Positions 63,909-64,000 of a stretch of DNA of 64,000 nucleotides are shown here, piece by piece (within the stretch, counting starts at the first letter, position 1; every line of letters begins with the position of its first letter). The DNA comes from Gammaproteobacteria bacterium (GTDB taxonomy: Bacteria; Pseudomonadota; Gammaproteobacteria; Pseudomonadales; Azotimanducaceae): assembly GCA_009846005.1 (NCBI GenBank), contig VXYL01000068.1, forward strand, positions 215,581 to 279,580. Direction: 5' to 3'. The notes under the pieces are model-generated. The model saw only the letters and a program-made list of their open reading frames with translations. It was not told the DNA's origin and did no database searches. Both the position numbers and the translations under genes were made by a program.

Positions 63909-64000
63909 CCGTAGGGGCGAGGCTTGTCCTCGCCCGCACGAGGCTTGTCCTCGCCCGCACGAGGCTTGTCCTCGCCCGCACGAGGCTTGTCCTCGCCCGC
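63909..64000 (+). repeat. Family I hairpin followed by tandem 21-base repeats
   Basis: A complete copy (CCGTAGGGGCGAGG, loop CTTGT, CCTCGCCCGC; 63909-63937) is followed by three exact 21-base units, ACGAGGCTTGTCCTCGCCCGC less its first base shared in order, at 63938-63958, 63959-63979 and 63980-64000. Each unit can form a five-pair stem CGAGG/CCTCG. The array reaches the window edge and may continue. Confidence 0.85.

Noticed and set aside
63909..64000. CRISPR array
   Set aside because: The units are contiguous 21-base repeats with no spacers, derived from a hairpin element; no cas genes are present.

Overview
The window looks like a GC-rich gammaproteobacterial chromosome. The best evidence is the run fmdB-aspS-yebC-ruvC-ruvA-ruvB-tolQ-tolR-tolA-tolB-pal-cpoB-queE-queC-tRNA-Lys (14.6-26.2 kb), an order typical of Pseudomonas-like gammaproteobacteria. 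The surroundings are rich in oxidative and catabolic enzymes: acyl-CoA dehydrogenases, a P450, a TauD-like dioxygenase, a sulfatase and a flavin monooxygenase. This suits an uncultivated heterotroph, but genus or family cannot be read from the sequence. I saw no rRNA, prophage, transposase, CRISPR array or dedicated DNA-binding transcription regulator; the only DNA-architectural protein is an HU homologue.

Layout. 0-5.3 kb: an RND pump gene behind a GPP34-cytochrome P450 fusion. 5.5-9.8 kb: a zinc-type cluster with a ZIP transporter, a small exported His/Cys protein and a His-rich TonB receptor, plus an ABM-fold monooxygenase. 10.2-12 kb: a lipoprotein with Ig-like and FG-GAP-like segments. 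12.2-26.2 kb: proS, HU and the conserved housekeeping run (translation, Holliday-junction processing, Tol-Pal envelope system, queuosine precursor synthesis, tRNA-Lys). 26.2-29.5 kb: M20 hydrolase, SDR and gamma-butyrobetaine-hydroxylase-like enzyme. 29.8-43.4 kb: four tandem paralogues of about 1120-1140 residues, each an ABC-2-type membrane domain, a peptidase-M1-like domain without zinc motif, and a golvesin-like C-terminal domain; the last copy is frameshifted. 43.5-46.9 kb: SRPBCC-PDZ protein, APH-type kinase, alpha carbonic anhydrase and Uma2-like nuclease. 47.0-53.6 kb: a large SNF2 helicase, a methyltransferase and a flavin monooxygenase. 53.7-57.6 kb: a bacterial Hen1-Pnkp RNA-repair cassette, followed by small antitoxin-like ORFs. 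58-63.9 kb: hydrolase, SCP2-like protein, phosphoesterase, frameshifted sulfatase and a paired acyl-CoA dehydrogenase operon.

Two repeat families are scattered through the window. Family I is a GTAGGGG-headed hairpin with a near-constant CTTGT loop and stems that differ by compensatory changes between copies. Family II is a GC-rich 36-base inverted element, part of a longer unit. Copies sit against or inside genes: one encodes part of the CpoB signal peptide, one encodes the C-terminus of the SNF2 helicase, and one supplies the stop codon of an acyl-CoA dehydrogenase.

The strongest candidate for an undescribed system is the four-gene pseudo-peptidase membrane cluster (29.8-43.4 kb), possibly with its divergent SRPBCC-PDZ neighbour. 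Next are the GPP34-P450 fusion with an atypical I-helix and the covarying hairpin family.
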